NCBI RefSeq assembly: GCF_019052805.1
Contig: NZ_JAHQRJ010000001.1
Coordinates: forward strand, 1,240,001 to 1,304,000
Source: Noviherbaspirillum sp. L7-7A
GTDB lineage: Bacteria > Pseudomonadota > Gammaproteobacteria > Burkholderiales > Burkholderiaceae_D
Length of the DNA stretch: 64,000 nucleotides
Direction of reading: 5' to 3'
The notes beneath the pieces were generated by a model. It was not told where the DNA came from. It worked only from the letters and a program-made list of their open reading frames with translations, and ran no database searches. Positions 1 to 10,104 of the stretch are shown one piece after another. Position 1 is the stretch's first letter. The number at the start of each line of letters is the position of its first letter. The position numbers and the translations under genes are program-made.

Positions 1-380
1 GTCTGAAGGCTGGTAAGCAGGGTTACATGATTTCCCTTGGCAGCGTCGAGAAGGTAGACGCAGTTTTGCAAATCACTTCGCTCGAAAGCGGTTTCTACCT
101 GTGCGAGGCCCACGCTGATTTGCGAAATCAGTCCTTTCAGGTATTGCGCCCCTCTGCAATCCAAGGGAATCAACGGCTGCATCTCGTCGGTGAATTTGAC
201 GATCTCGAAAACGAGCTGGGAAAGAGAGTCGTTCTTTCCGAACACCAGAAGCATTTGGTCCCGTTCCTTGTTGAGCACACGCGGCGTGCTCGTGCGTGGC
301 GATACGGGAGCAGTGCCATTGTCAGGCAAGCGTCTCGGTGAATCCGTAGAACGTGGCGATCCGACTTTTGGGGTGTCCAT
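1..380 (-). CDS. hypothetical protein, 3' end outside window
   Basis: An open frame runs from an ATG at 380 on the minus strand to the left edge with no stop, giving 126 codons of an incomplete protein. The start is supported by a good ribosome binding site (AAGGAG) about 7 bases upstream. The first 35 residues are rich in Ser, Pro, Thr and Arg and look disordered; after that the protein appears mainly helical (LNKERDQMLLVFGKN, then a stretch around DEMQPLIPL and ISVGLAQVETAFERSDL). There is no signal peptide or membrane segment in the visible part. I do not recognise the family. It lies downstream, on the same strand, of the GGDEF/EAL gene but is separated from it by a terminator, so it is probably transcribed alone. 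Confidence is good that it is a gene and nil about function. Confidence 0.6.
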   Translation of the reverse strand, partial: MDTPKVGSPRSTDSPRRLPDNGTAPVSPRTSTPRVLNKERDQMLLVFGKNDSLSQLVFEIVKFTDEMQPLIPLDCRGAQYLKGLISQISVGLAQVETAFERSDLQNCVYLLDAAKGNHVTLLTSLQ

Positions 381-622
381 GACTTCTCCTTTTGTTAAAG
401 ATGGGCGGTCCTGAATGGGATTTTTGGCATGCCTGGCATACGCCGGACTTTGGCTTCGTTGCGGGAGCGATCAAAAATGGAACCTGGTCGGGCTTGTATG
501 CTGCCGCAGTCATGGCGCTTCCCTCCCTGCAGGACGGGAATTCCAGGCGCATGATCAAAACGGCAAGCTATGTAACGGAGGTCTTTTTATTGTTCCTGGC
601 GATCGGCCAGGCGGCCTTCACT

Positions 623-649
623 AAAAAATGCAGCAATGCGGTTTGCTGC
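623..649 (-). terminator. Rho-independent terminator after the GGDEF/EAL gene
   Basis: Read on the minus strand, GCAGCA pairs with TGCTGC across an 8-base loop and is followed at once by ATTTTTT. It sits 13 bases past the stop of the GGDEF/EAL gene, which is the expected place. The stem is short (6 bp), so it may be only a moderate terminator. Confidence 0.6.
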
Positions 650-661
650 GAGAGTGTGCGC

Positions 662-3313
662 TCAGGCCGGTATGCCGGAGGAGAGGGAGTAAGCGCTGTC
701 GATGGAGAGCAGGTGTTCGGCCTGGGCCGCAGGCACGCCGGCCGAGAAGAAATAGCCCTGGCCCATGTGGCATCCCATGCGCCGCAAGGCGGCAACCTGC
801 TCGGCCGTTTCCACGCCTTCGGCGATGGTGTCCAGCTCCAGCAGTTGGGCCAGCGTCAGGATAAGTTGCACGATGCCGGCATCGTTGCTTCCCTGACCCA
901 GGCCGCGCGCGAAGGCACGGTCGATTTTCAGCACGTCGATAGGCAACTTCTGCAGATAGGCCAGGGAAGAATATCCGGTGCCGAAATCGTCCAGCGCCAG
1001 GCGCAGGCCAAGGTGCTTGAGCCTGCCGAGGTTTTCGATGGTCTGCTGAGGATTGGCCATGGCTGAAGACTCGGTCAGTTCGAGTTCGATGCATTGCGGC
1101 ATGACCCCCGTGCGGTTGAGTATCTGCGCCACTTCACTGATGAAGGACGCATGCATCAGCTGCCGCATCGACACGTTCACGCCCAGGGTCAGTGGCGACT
1201 GGCGCGGATATTTCTGATGCCACTGCTTTAACTGCATGCATGCCTGCTCCAGCGCCCATAGCCCAATAGGCACCACCATGCCTGAGCTTTCTGCGATCGG
1301 AATGAAATCGTCAGGCTTGATTTCGCCATATTGCGGGCTGTTCCAGCGCATCAGCAGTTCAAAGCCGCAGAGCCGGCCGTCGGCCAGCGCGACTTGCGGC
1401 TGATAGACCAGGGTCAGTTCCTCGCGCTCCAGTGCGAAGCGCAGCGCCACGTCCATCTGAGCGCGGCGGGTTGCTGAAAGCTGTAGCTGGGCGTTAAAGA
1501 GCTGCGCCCGGTTGCGGCCGCGCTCCTTGGCCTGGTACATCGCGGCATCGGCGTCCCTGATCACCTCCGAGGGCGTCCTGTGCTCGGGCAGCAGCTGCGC
1601 CACGCCGATGCTCGCATGCAGCTTGACCACGATGTCGCCGATCATGATCGGCTTGGCCAGGATGTCCAGCAAGGCTGCCGCGCGCTCGCAGGCGACTTCG
1701 GTACTGTCATGCGTCAGTACGATGAATTCGTCGCCGCCGAAGCGGGCCACCATGTCCTGCGGGCCGGCAGTGGACTGGATGCGGCGCGCCAGTTCGATCA
1801 GGCAGCGGTCACCCATGTCATGGCCATGGGTGTCGTTGACGCTCTTGAAGAAATCCAGATCAAGGTAGAGCACCGAAACCTGCGGCGGCATCTGTCCTTC
1901 CGGAAGGATCTGGTCGGTGATGGCCTTGAGCACATAGCGCCGGTTGGGTAGCCCGGTCAGGGCGTCGTGCATGGCCAGATGCTCCAGCCGCATTTCATAT
2001 TCCTTGCTGTCGGTGACATCGCGGACGATGCCCAGCATGCCCGACGTCATGCCGTTGGCGTCCCGCAAGGGATACTTGAAGGTGCGGTACCAGCGCTCCG
2101 CTTCGCCGTCGCGCAGGTCCTGCACTTCCAGGTTTTCCACCGGCACGCCGCTGCGTATGACGTTCATGTCCTGCAGGTGAAGCCGGTGCGCCGCATCCGG
2201 ATTGACAAACACCCGGCCGCGCGCTTTCTGCAGCGCCTGCAGTTCCTCCGAGGTTTTGCCGTGCAGCTCGATGTCGGATGTGCAGCCGTTATGCCTCTGG
2301 AAGCTGGCATTGGTGATGGTGAAGCGGCCGTCCCGGTCCTTTGCATAGATCATGGCCGGATTGAGGTCGAGCACCGTGCGCAGCAGCGCATGTTCTTCCG
2401 TCAGCTTGCGCTCGGCCTCGACCCGCGCGCTGATGTCCTCGATGCTGAATACCAGGCCCCTGATGGCCGGATCATGCAGCATGTTGTAGGCGCGGATTTC
2501 AAGCCATACCCAGTGGCCTTCCCGATGCCTGATGCGCAATTTCATCGACTGGCTGGAGCCGGGCGTGCGCCGCAGAAGGCGCAGGTTCTCGTTTCTGCGC
2601 GGCAGGTCATCCGGATGGATTTCGGGCACGGCGCCGCTGGTCATCTCGTGCTCGGTAAAGCCAAGCACGTCGTTTACCGCGGGGTTGATGTAGGTCGTAT
2701 TGAAAGCCCGGTCGGTAATCATGAACACATGCTTGGCCGCCCGTGCAATCACATTGAAGCGGCGCTCGTTGGTCAGCGCCTGCTCCAGCGAGGCCAGGTT
2801 CATCTCCATGGCGCGCGAAAGCCACGTGGAGAGCAGGCCGGCGAACAGGGTGACGAAGAACCCGGGCAGCCAGTCCTCGGGCTGACTGCCGCCCGCCACG
2901 CTGGTCAGCACGCCGGTCGCCGAAATCCCGAGTATCACCGCCATTGCGTGCGGCGCCGGCAAGACCAGCGGAAAGACGCCGGCCAGGCCTATCCACCAGG
3001 GCAATGGCGCAATCGGCAACTGGGCCTGCACCGAGAGCATGCCGATGGCGGTGCAGGACGCCAGCAGTTCAAGCAGGACATGGCGCCTGCCGGTCATCAG
3101 CAGACTTGGCCTGATCAGGCGCAGCAGGGCTACGGTTGCAAGCACGCCCACCACGAACAGCGCCACCTTGACCACGCCGGCCGACCCCGGATGCGCGAGC
3201 CACAGCAGCACGCCGGTTTCCACCAGCAGGCTGACGTAAAGAAAAAGCGAACCGGCGCGGAAGATATCCGGGCCGGTATAAGCGCCACCCCGGTGCGGCA
3301 GCGCCAGTTTCAT
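662..3313 (-). CDS. membrane PAS-GGDEF-EAL cyclic-di-GMP signalling protein
   Basis: An 883-residue protein predicted to make and/or degrade cyclic-di-GMP. The first about 180 residues hold roughly six hydrophobic segments (a membrane sensor region), followed by two PAS domains (about 190-310 and 310-435), a GGDEF domain with an intact motif (RFGGDEF) and a C-terminal EAL domain. The EAL signature reads FELLMRW, so the middle residue is Leu, a substitution tolerated in active phosphodiesterases; the downstream [10 protein letters not shown] motif is intact. Both activities are therefore possible. The start codon overlaps the purT stop as ATGA, so the gene is probably translated by coupling to purT. 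Domain assignments come from motifs; ligand and dominant activity are unknown. Confidence 0.93.
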   Translation of the reverse strand: MKLALPHRGGAYTGPDIFRAGSLFLYVSLLVETGVLLWLAHPGSAGVVKVALFVVGVLATVALLRLIRPSLLMTGRRHVLLELLASCTAIGMLSVQAQLPIAPLPWWIGLAGVFPLVLPAPHAMAVILGISATGVLTSVAGGSQPEDWLPGFFVTLFAGLLSTWLSRAMEMNLASLEQALTNERRFNVIARAAKHVFMITDRAFNTTYINPAVNDVLGFTEHEMTSGAVPEIHPDDLPRRNENLRLLRRTPGSSQSMKLRIRHREGHWVWLEIRAYNMLHDPAIRGLVFSIEDISARVEAERKLTEEHALLRTVLDLNPAMIYAKDRDGRFTITNASFQRHNGCTSDIELHGKTSEELQALQKARGRVFVNPDAAHRLHLQDMNVIRSGVPVENLEVQDLRDGEAERWYRTFKYPLRDANGMTSGMLGIVRDVTDSKEYEMRLEHLAMHDALTGLPNRRYVLKAITDQILPEGQMPPQVSVLYLDLDFFKSVNDTHGHDMGDRCLIELARRIQSTAGPQDMVARFGGDEFIVLTHDSTEVACERAAALLDILAKPIMIGDIVVKLHASIGVAQLLPEHRTPSEVIRDADAAMYQAKERGRNRAQLFNAQLQLSATRRAQMDVALRFALEREELTLVYQPQVALADGRLCGFELLMRWNSPQYGEIKPDDFIPIAESSGMVVPIGLWALEQACMQLKQWHQKYPRQSPLTLGVNVSMRQLMHASFISEVAQILNRTGVMPQCIELELTESSAMANPQQTIENLGRLKHLGLRLALDDFGTGYSSLAYLQKLPIDVLKIDRAFARGLGQGSNDAGIVQLILTLAQLLELDTIAEGVETAEQVAALRRMGCHMGQGYFFSAGVPAAQAEHLLSIDSAYSLSSGIPA

Positions 3314-4518
3314 GGCAGGACGGGCCTGACTCTGGATGCGGCTTCCTTGGCATGACGGCGTGCGGTCTCGATGTCCCCGGCCGTGGCCAGTGCAACGCCC
3401 ATGCGGCGCCGGGCATAGGACTGCGGCTTGCCGAACAGCCGGATGTCCGCCCCGGGCACTGCCAGCGCATCGGCAATGCCTTCGAACGCAATGCCAACCG
3501 CGTCGTGCTGGCCATAGATCACGGCCGACGCGGCCGGCGAGCGCAGCGCCGTATTGACCGGCAAACCCAGGATCGCACGCGCATGCAGGTCGAATTCGCT
3601 CTGGGCCTGGCTTGCCATGGTGACCATGCCGGTGTCATGCGGGCGGGGGCTGACTTCCGAAAACCACACCATGTCGCCGGCGACGAAGAGTTCCACGCCG
3701 AAAATGCCCAGCCCGCCCAGGTTGTCGGTGACCTTGCGGGCGATTTCGCGGGAACGCTCCAGCGCGAGCGAAGGCATCGGGTGTGGCTGCCACGATTCGA
3801 CATAGTCGCCCTGCACCTGGACGTGGCCGATGGGGTCGCAGAAACTGGTTTCGATCTCGCCCCGGGCATTGCGCGAACGCACCGTCAACAGGGTGATTTC
3901 ATACTCGAAGCGGATGAAGCCCTCGACGATTACGCGCCCCGAATCAACCCGGCTGCCAGACGCCGCGGCATGCCATGCGGCCTCCACGTCGCCCGGGCCG
4001 TCGAGCTTGGACTGGCCCTTGCCGGACGAGGACATCACCGGCTTGACGATGCACGGAAATCCCAGTTCGAGGCAGGCCGCGCGCATCGACTCCAGGCTGT
4101 CTGCAAACCGGTAGGGCGATGTCGGCAAGCCTAGTTCCTCGGCGGCCAGGCGGCGGATGCCTTCGCGGTTCATGGTGAGCCACGCTGCCCGCGCGGTCGG
4201 GATGACGGTGGCCTTGCCGTCGCGCTCCAGCTCGACCAGCGTCGGCGTGGCAATGGCCTCGATTTCGGGCACCACCAGGTCAGGCTGCTCGGCGGCGATC
4301 AGGGCGGCAAGGGCATTGCCATCGGTCATGTCAATCACGTGGGCACGGTGTGCCAATTGCTGTCCAGGCGCATTTTCGTAGCGATCGACAGCAATGGTTT
4401 CCACGCCCAGGCGCTGCAAGGCGATGATGACTTCGCGGCCCAGTTCGCCGGAACCGAGCAGCATGACCTTGGTGGCGGTGGGAGACAGGGGCGTGCCGAG
4501 GCGTGATGGTATGGTCAT
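3310..4518 (-). CDS. purT: formate-dependent phosphoribosylglycinamide formyltransferase (GAR transformylase 2)
   Basis: A 402-residue cytoplasmic ATP-grasp enzyme that uses formate and ATP to formylate GAR, the third step of purine synthesis (the folate-independent alternative to PurN). The N-terminus [13 protein letters not shown] and the nucleotide-binding GSGELGREV match the PurT family closely, and the length fits (392 in E. coli). The frame is open 16 codons further upstream to a TTG, but the ATG at 4518 fits the family start, so I chose it. No strong Shine-Dalgarno is seen. The last base pairs overlap the start of the GGDEF/EAL gene (ATGA), suggesting one transcript. Identification is firm. 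Confidence 0.95.
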   Translation of the reverse strand: MTIPSRLGTPLSPTATKVMLLGSGELGREVIIALQRLGVETIAVDRYENAPGQQLAHRAHVIDMTDGNALAALIAAEQPDLVVPEIEAIATPTLVELERDGKATVIPTARAAWLTMNREGIRRLAAEELGLPTSPYRFADSLESMRAACLELGFPCIVKPVMSSSGKGQSKLDGPGDVEAAWHAAASGSRVDSGRVIVEGFIRFEYEITLLTVRSRNARGEIETSFCDPIGHVQVQGDYVESWQPHPMPSLALERSREIARKVTDNLGGLGIFGVELFVAGDMVWFSEVSPRPHDTGMVTMASQAQSEFDLHARAILGLPVNTALRSPAASAVIYGQHDAVGIAFEGIADALAVPGADIRLFGKPQSYARRRMGVALATAGDIETARRHAKEAASRVRPVLP

Positions 4519-4630
4519 GTTGATTCTGCGGGGGGATGAATGTCGGAAATCATGGGAAATTACCAACGTGACAATACCAAAGGTCGCTGGCTTTGGACAG
4601 CCATATCGGCGTGGCAGCGGACAATGCGCA

Positions 4631-4662
4631 AAGAAAAACCGCCGGCTTGAAGCCGGCGGTTT
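4631..4662 (-). terminator. Rho-independent terminator after the MHS transporter
   Basis: On the minus strand AAACCGCCGGCTT pairs with its complement across a very short loop and runs into TTTTTCTTT. It is a strong GC-rich hairpin with a U tract, about 40 bases after the transporter stop and upstream of purT, so it separates the two units. Confidence 0.85.
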
Positions 4663-4698
4663 GGGGTTGGAAGGACGTCAGGAAACGCCCCGTTTGCT

Positions 4699-6363
4699 TC
4701 AGTCGTCAGCGTAGATGTTGCGGTCCTTGGTTTCGCGAACGAACAGCAGGCCGATCACGAAGGTGATCAGCGCGATGATGATCGGGTACCAGAGGCCGTA
4801 GTAGATGTCGCCCTTGTAGGCCACCAGCGCGAAGGCGGTGGTGGGCAGCAGGCCGCCAAACCAGCCGTTGCCGATATGGTAGGGCAGCGACATCGAGGTA
4901 TAGCGGATGCGGGTCGGGAACATTTCCACCAGCATGGCGGCAATCGGGCCGTAGACCATGGTCACGTAGATCACCAGCAGGGTCAGCAGAGCCAGAACCA
5001 TCGGCTTGTTGATCTGCGCCGGATCGGCCTTAGTCGGATAGCCGGCTGCCTTGACGGCGTCGCCCAGTTCCTTCTTGAAGGCGGCATCCTTGGCGGCGGC
5101 CTCTTCCTTGGGCAGGTTGGTGGCGTCGTAGCCGTTGATGACCTTGTCGCCGACCTTCACGCTGGCCACCGAACCAGGCGCGCCAGCCACATTGGTGTAA
5201 GCCACCGAAGCATTGGACAGCTGCGTACGGGCGATGTCGCAGGACGAGGTGAATTTCTTGGTGCCGGTCGGGTTGAACAGGAACTGGCACTTCTCGGGAT
5301 CGGCGGTCACGACCACAGGCGAGTTCTTGATCGCATTTTCCAGCGCCGGGTTGGCGTAGTGGGTCAGCGCCGAGAAGATCGGGAAATAGGTCAGCGCGGC
5401 GATCAGGCAGCCACCCAGGATGATGGGCTTGCGGCCGATCTTGTCGGACAGGATGCCGAAGATCACGAAGAACGGGGTGCCGATCACCAGGGAGGCGGCA
5501 ATGAACAGATTGGCGGTTGCGCCGTCGACCTTCAGCGTCTGGGTCAGGAAGAACAGGGCATAGAACTGGCCGGTGTACCACACCACGGCCTGGCCGGCGG
5601 TCAGGCCGATCAGCGCGAGGATCACGATCTTCAGGTTGGCCCATTGACCGAAGGCTTCCGACAGCGGCGCCTTGGAAGTCTTGCCTTCGGCTTTCATCTT
5701 GGCGAAGGCCGGCGATTCATTCATCGACAGACGGATCCAGACCGAAATCGCCAGCAGGAACACCGACACCAGGAACGGCACGCGCCAGCCCCAGGCGGCA
5801 AACGCTTCCTCACCGACGGCGGTGCGGGTGCCCAGGATGACCATCAGCGACAGGAACAGGCCCAGCGTTGCGGTGGTCTGGATCCAGGAGGTGAAGAAGC
5901 CGCGCTTTCCTTCCGGCGCATGTTCGGCCACATAGGTTGCCGCGCCGCCGTACTCGCCGCCCAGCGCCAGGCCCTGCAGGATGCGCAGGATGATCAGGAT
6001 GATGGGAGCGGCGATGCCGATCGAATTGTAGTTGGGCAGCAGGCCGACGATGAAGGTCGACGCGCCCATGATCAGGATGGTGACCAGGAAGGTGTATTTG
6101 CGGCCGATCATGTCGCCGAGGCGGCCGAATACCAGCGCGCCGAACGGGCGGACGATGAAGCCGGCGGCGAAGGCCAGCAGCGCGAAGATGAAGGCGGTGC
6201 TGGGGTCAGTGCCGGCGAAGAACTGCTTGGCGATAATGGCGGCCAGCGAGCCGTAGAGGTAGAAGTCGTACCACTCGAATACCGTTCCCAGAGAGGACGC
6301 AAAGATAACCTTGCGTTCCTCCTTGGTCATGCTGCCCGAGGCAGCGGTCTGTACAGTGCTCAT
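4699..6363 (-). CDS. MFS transporter, metabolite:H+ symporter (MHS) type
   Basis: A 554-residue inner-membrane protein of the major facilitator superfamily. The N-terminus SSLGTVFEWYDFYLYGSLA, the loop-2 motif FGRLGDMIGRK and the LGGEYGGAA segment are typical of the MHS (ProP/ShiA/KgtP-like) group, which imports organic acids or compatible solutes with protons. It is about 110 residues longer than usual family members because of a polar insert near residues 340-455, between membrane segments of the C-terminal half. The insert holds two Cys and many Ala/Lys and lies in a non-membrane loop. The substrate cannot be named from sequence. It is a single-gene unit ending in a clear terminator, divergent from the SNF2 gene. 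Confidence 0.9.
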   Translation of the reverse strand: MSTVQTAASGSMTKEERKVIFASSLGTVFEWYDFYLYGSLAAIIAKQFFAGTDPSTAFIFALLAFAAGFIVRPFGALVFGRLGDMIGRKYTFLVTILIMGASTFIVGLLPNYNSIGIAAPIILIILRILQGLALGGEYGGAATYVAEHAPEGKRGFFTSWIQTTATLGLFLSLMVILGTRTAVGEEAFAAWGWRVPFLVSVFLLAISVWIRLSMNESPAFAKMKAEGKTSKAPLSEAFGQWANLKIVILALIGLTAGQAVVWYTGQFYALFFLTQTLKVDGATANLFIAASLVIGTPFFVIFGILSDKIGRKPIILGGCLIAALTYFPIFSALTHYANPALENAIKNSPVVVTADPEKCQFLFNPTGTKKFTSSCDIARTQLSNASVAYTNVAGAPGSVASVKVGDKVINGYDATNLPKEEAAAKDAAFKKELGDAVKAAGYPTKADPAQINKPMVLALLTLLVIYVTMVYGPIAAMLVEMFPTRIRYTSMSLPYHIGNGWFGGLLPTTAFALVAYKGDIYYGLWYPIIIALITFVIGLLFVRETKDRNIYADD

Positions 6364-6606
6364 GATGTCTCCGTTGAAGTGTTTGTTGTACGGGTCTGGC
6401 CCGCGAATTCATGATGCTGTTGCGCAGTGTAGGAGTCTTACCTTACGGCAGGCTTGCTTGAAACTTACTGGATTCTTACGCCGGCGCGGCGCGCCGCCTG
6501 CAGCGACGGCTGCGGCTGCCTTACAATGGCTGCCCTTTACCGTGTTCTGACGGCGCCGTGCCTTACATTCCGATTCCATTGTCCCGTTTCCACCCAATTT
6601 CCCAGC

Positions 6607-9600
6607 ATGAAATCTAGTCAGGAGCATGAAGTCGTCTACGACGAGAACGCGGTACGGACCTGGATAGCGCCAGCGACTCTGGACAAGGCATATGACTACG
6701 TGGATGCCGTCAGCGGCATCTCCTGGGGGCGGCGCATGCTGTTCGCCGATGTCAAGGGCTCGGAACCACTGCCTTACAGCGTCGACATCGTCTTCAATGA
6801 AGACGGGAAAGGCTTGCGGGCGATGGGACGCTGCAGCTGCCCGGTGGGCAGCAATTGCAAGCACGTGGCTGCTGCCTTGCTCGCCAACCTGGAAAGGAAG
6901 GCAGTCGCGGGCGAGGGGCCAAGGCCGGAGATGCTGCGCTGGCTGGAAAGTTTCCGGGCACAGTGCCAGGCCGGACAGCCGTCCACCGCCAGGAAGACCG
7001 TAAAAGTCGAATTCGGCCTGATCTACCGGCTGGAGTGGGCATCGCGGCAGCAGTGCTTTGCGGTGGCGATGTACAAGACGCGACGCGGCGCCGGGGCGGG
7101 AACGCAGCGGCCTGGCGAGACCTGGAACAATGTGCAGGCGGCGCTGCTGAAGCCGCCGGGGTTCATCACGGACGAAGACCTGCCTATCCTGCGCGCGCTG
7201 TGGACCACCCGCAAGAGCGATTACGATCTCAATTTCTACCTGCGCGGAAAGGCTGGCGCGGATCTGCTGGACAAGCTGGTTGCTACCGGGCGCCTGTATT
7301 TCGATGTCGCCAGCGAAAGCGGCGCGGCGGCTGAACACGCCGCCGGCGGCCCGCTGCGCTGCGCGGCGCCCCGCGCAGGGCGGGTCGGATGGCAGATCGT
7401 CGACAATGGCCTGTTGCGTCCGACGCTCCATGTTGAACCGGGCGCCGAGGCAGTCATCGCGGTGGAGCCGCCCTGGTACCTGGATCCGTCCTCCCATGAA
7501 GCCGGCCCGGTGGACTTGCCGCAGGCCATGCGGTCGCTGCCGGCGCACAGCGTTGCCGCCTATCTGGCGATGCCGCCGATCCGGCCGGCCGAAGCCGAAC
7601 TGGTGACGGCCGTGCTCGGCGAAGTCGCCCCGGCCCTGCCGCCGCCGCCCCTGGACCAGCTCGCCTCGCTGCGCACCGTGGACGTCGAGCCGGTGCCGGT
7701 ACTGGCGCTGGAGGCGCGGTCGGTCTATCTGGACAATAACGCCCGCTACGCCTACCGGCCCAACATGCTCGACTACGCCACGGTGGAATTTGTCTATGAC
7801 GACGTCCGTGCGGCGGCCTTCAGCGACGCCACCCTGTTTTCAGGCCAGGAGCAGCGGATGGTGCAGGTCAGGCGCAGGCATGAGTCGGAGGCTGCGCGCA
7901 TCAGGGAATTGATGGCGGCAGGACTGCGCAAGCGCAGCGTCGAGCATCATGAGCATCACGGCCTGCCGAAGCAGATATTTACGCCGGACGGGCCGGATGC
8001 CTGGTCCGGCCTGGTGCAGGACAACTTGGCCCTGCTGCGCGCCAACGGCTGGCAGGTGACCATGTCCTCCGACAGCCGGTTCAATGTGATCGACATCGAT
8101 GCCATCGACGGCGTGGCGCGGCAGCGCAAGGACGGCTGGTTCGGCCTGGCGCTGGGCATCAATGTCAACGGTCGCACCGTGCGCCTCGAGCCGCTGCTGC
8201 TGGAACTGTTCCGGCGCGACAGCCGCTGGCGCAAGGGGCGGCTGGAACAGATCGCGGACGACGAATCGATCGAGTTGACCGGCCCGGCGGGAGAGCGGCT
8301 GCGCCTGAAGGCTGCCCGGCTCAAGCCGGTGGTCGGCATGCTAATCGATCTGTTCGATACGCTGGCAGAGGGTGAGCTGATCCTCTCGCCGCAGGACACC
8401 GGACGCCTCGACGCCCTCGCCAGCACAGGCCGCTGGGAATTCCACGGCGACGCCGCGGTGCGCGAGCTGGCGCAACGGTTGCGCGAAGGCGGCGGCCTCG
8501 AGGCCACCCCGGCGCCGCGCGGCCTGAAGGCATCGTTGCGCACCTACCAGCAGCAAGGGCTGGACTGGATGCAATTCCTGCGCCGCCACCAGTTGTCCGG
8601 CGTGCTGGCCGACGACATGGGCCTGGGCAAGACGGTGCAGACCCTGGCCCATGTGCTGGCGGAAAAGGAGGCGGGCCGGCTCGGCCGGCCGGCGCTGGTG
8701 GTGATGCCGACCACGCTGGTGCCAAACTGGCTGGCCGAGGCGGAGCGATTCGCGCCCGGCCTCAGGGTGCTGGCCCTGCATGGCGCGGCGCGCAAGGAGC
8801 GCTTCGAGCAGATCGGCGCATCCGACCTGGTGCTGACCACCTATCCGCTGATCTGGCGCGATCATGAAGCGCTGTCGGCGCATGACTGGCACCTGCTGAT
8901 CCTGGACGAGGCGCAGTATGTGAAGAACGCCGCCACCCGCGGCGCGGCGGCGATTCGCCAGCTCAACGCGCGGCACCGGCTGTGCCTGACCGGCACGCCG
9001 CTGGAAAACAACCTGGGCGAACTGTGGTCGCAGTTCGATTTCCTTCTGCCGGGTTTCCTCGGTAGCCAGCAGGACTTCAACAAGCGCTGGCGCAACCCGA
9101 TCGAGAAGTCGGACGACCAGACCCGGCGCGCGCTGCTTGCGCGACGCCTGCGCCCCTTCATGCTGCGCCGGAAAAAGGACGAGGTGGCAACGGAGCTGCC
9201 GCCCAAGACGCAGATCGTGGCAACGGTCGAGCTGGAAGCGGCGCAACGCGACCTGTACGAAACCGTGCGGGCGGCCATGCAGAAGAAGGTCAGGGAAGCG
9301 ATCGCCGGGCAGGGCCTGGCGCGCAGCCACGTCGTGGTGCTCGATGCGCTGCTCAAGCTGCGCCAGGCCTGCTGCGACCCGCGCCTGGTCAAGCTCGCCA
9401 CCGCCAGGACCGAGCGCTCGGCCAAGCTCGACATGCTGATGACGATGTTGCCCGCCTTGCTGGCCGAGGGCCGCAAGGTGCTGGTGTTTTCCCAGTTCAC
9501 GGCGATGCTGGACCTGATCGCCGCGGCGCTCGACGCCGCCGACATGCCGTATGCCACGCTGACGGGCGAGACCGGCGACCGCAGCCTGCCGGTGCGGCGT

Positions 9601-9948
9601 TTCCAGAATGGCGAGGTGCCGCTGTTTCTGATCAGCCTCAAGGCCGGTGGCGTCGGCCTGAACCTCACCGCCGCCGACACCGTCATCCACTACGACCCCT
9701 GGTGGAACCCGGCTGCCGAGAACCAGGCAACCGACCGCGCGCATCGTCTGGGGCAGGACAAGCCGGTGTTTGTCTACAAGATGATCGTGGCCGGCAGCAT
9801 CGAGGAAAGAATCGTCGCGCTGCAGGAGAAGAAGGCGGCGCTGGCCGATAGCATCCTGTCCGACCGGGCTTCCGAAGGCGCCGGCTTTTCCAGCGAGGAT
9901 ATCGAGGCGCTGTTCGCGCCGCTGCCGGCCTTGCCCGGGGAAAAATGA
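6607..9948 (+). CDS. SWIM zinc-finger SNF2-family helicase
   Basis: A 1113-residue cytoplasmic SF2 ATPase of the SWI/SNF type. A SWIM zinc finger lies near residues 73-91 (CSCPVGSNCKH). The two-lobed motor follows in the C-terminal half: Walker A DDMGLGKT near 668, DEAQ box near 767, LTGTPLENN motif III, and the helicase-C motifs GGVGLNL and a QATDRAHRLGQ arginine-finger region near 1032. Such proteins translocate on double-stranded nucleic acid; bacterial members are thought to remodel RNA polymerase or protein-DNA complexes. The frame is open further upstream to a TTG at 6454, but the ATG at 6607 starts the conserved protein. It is a lone gene, divergent from the transporter. Function in this host is unknown. 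Confidence 0.9.
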   Translation: MKSSQEHEVVYDENAVRTWIAPATLDKAYDYVDAVSGISWGRRMLFADVKGSEPLPYSVDIVFNEDGKGLRAMGRCSCPVGSNCKHVAAALLANLERKAVAGEGPRPEMLRWLESFRAQCQAGQPSTARKTVKVEFGLIYRLEWASRQQCFAVAMYKTRRGAGAGTQRPGETWNNVQAALLKPPGFITDEDLPILRALWTTRKSDYDLNFYLRGKAGADLLDKLVATGRLYFDVASESGAAAEHAAGGPLRCAAPRAGRVGWQIVDNGLLRPTLHVEPGAEAVIAVEPPWYLDPSSHEAGPVDLPQAMRSLPAHSVAAYLAMPPIRPAEAELVTAVLGEVAPALPPPPLDQLASLRTVDVEPVPVLALEARSVYLDNNARYAYRPNMLDYATVEFVYDDVRAAAFSDATLFSGQEQRMVQVRRRHESEAARIRELMAAGLRKRSVEHHEHHGLPKQIFTPDGPDAWSGLVQDNLALLRANGWQVTMSSDSRFNVIDIDAIDGVARQRKDGWFGLALGINVNGRTVRLEPLLLELFRRDSRWRKGRLEQIADDESIELTGPAGERLRLKAARLKPVVGMLIDLFDTLAEGELILSPQDTGRLDALASTGRWEFHGDAAVRELAQRLREGGGLEATPAPRGLKASLRTYQQQGLDWMQFLRRHQLSGVLADDMGLGKTVQTLAHVLAEKEAGRLGRPALVVMPTTLVPNWLAEAERFAPGLRVLALHGAARKERFEQIGASDLVLTTYPLIWRDHEALSAHDWHLLILDEAQYVKNAATRGAAAIRQLNARHRLCLTGTPLENNLGELWSQFDFLLPGFLGSQQDFNKRWRNPIEKSDDQTRRALLARRLRPFMLRRKKDEVATELPPKTQIVATVELEAAQRDLYETVRAAMQKKVREAIAGQGLARSHVVVLDALLKLRQACCDPRLVKLATARTERSAKLDMLMTMLPALLAEGRKVLVFSQFTAMLDLIAAALDAADMPYATLTGETGDRSLPVRRFQNGEVPLFLISLKAGGVGLNLTAADTVIHYDPWWNPAAENQATDRAHRLGQDKPVFVYKMIVAGSIEERIVALQEKKAALADSILSDRASEGAGFSSEDIEALFAPLPALPGEK

Positions 9949-9984
9949 GGATGCCGGGCAAAGAGCGACACACTGCTAAAAGTT

Positions 9985-10016
9985 TTGCGAACGACCGTAC
10001 TTAATTATGCTATTCT
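9985..10016 (+). promoter_or_regulatory. AT-rich promoter-like stretch upstream of thiolase
   Basis: TTGCGA at 9985-9990 and TATTCT at 10011-10016 resemble -35 and -10 boxes, though the 20-base spacing is too wide; TATGCT at 10008-10013 is an alternative. The stretch is clearly more AT-rich than its surroundings, and AACGACCGTACTT inside it resembles half of a TetR-type operator. It is the likely place of the promoter of the catabolic cluster, but no single start can be fixed. Confidence 0.3.
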
Positions 10017-10104
10017 CGCTGCACAAGAAAAAGTCGTTCCAGTTTGTTTCGCAACCCGGCGCCAATCGCCGCATACCGAATTTCATTCCAACCAGGAGAC
10101 CCAC

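Noticed and set aside
392-1066. Plus-strand open frame near the left edge
   Set aside because: It overlaps the terminator and the 3' end of the GGDEF/EAL gene and has no recognisable features.
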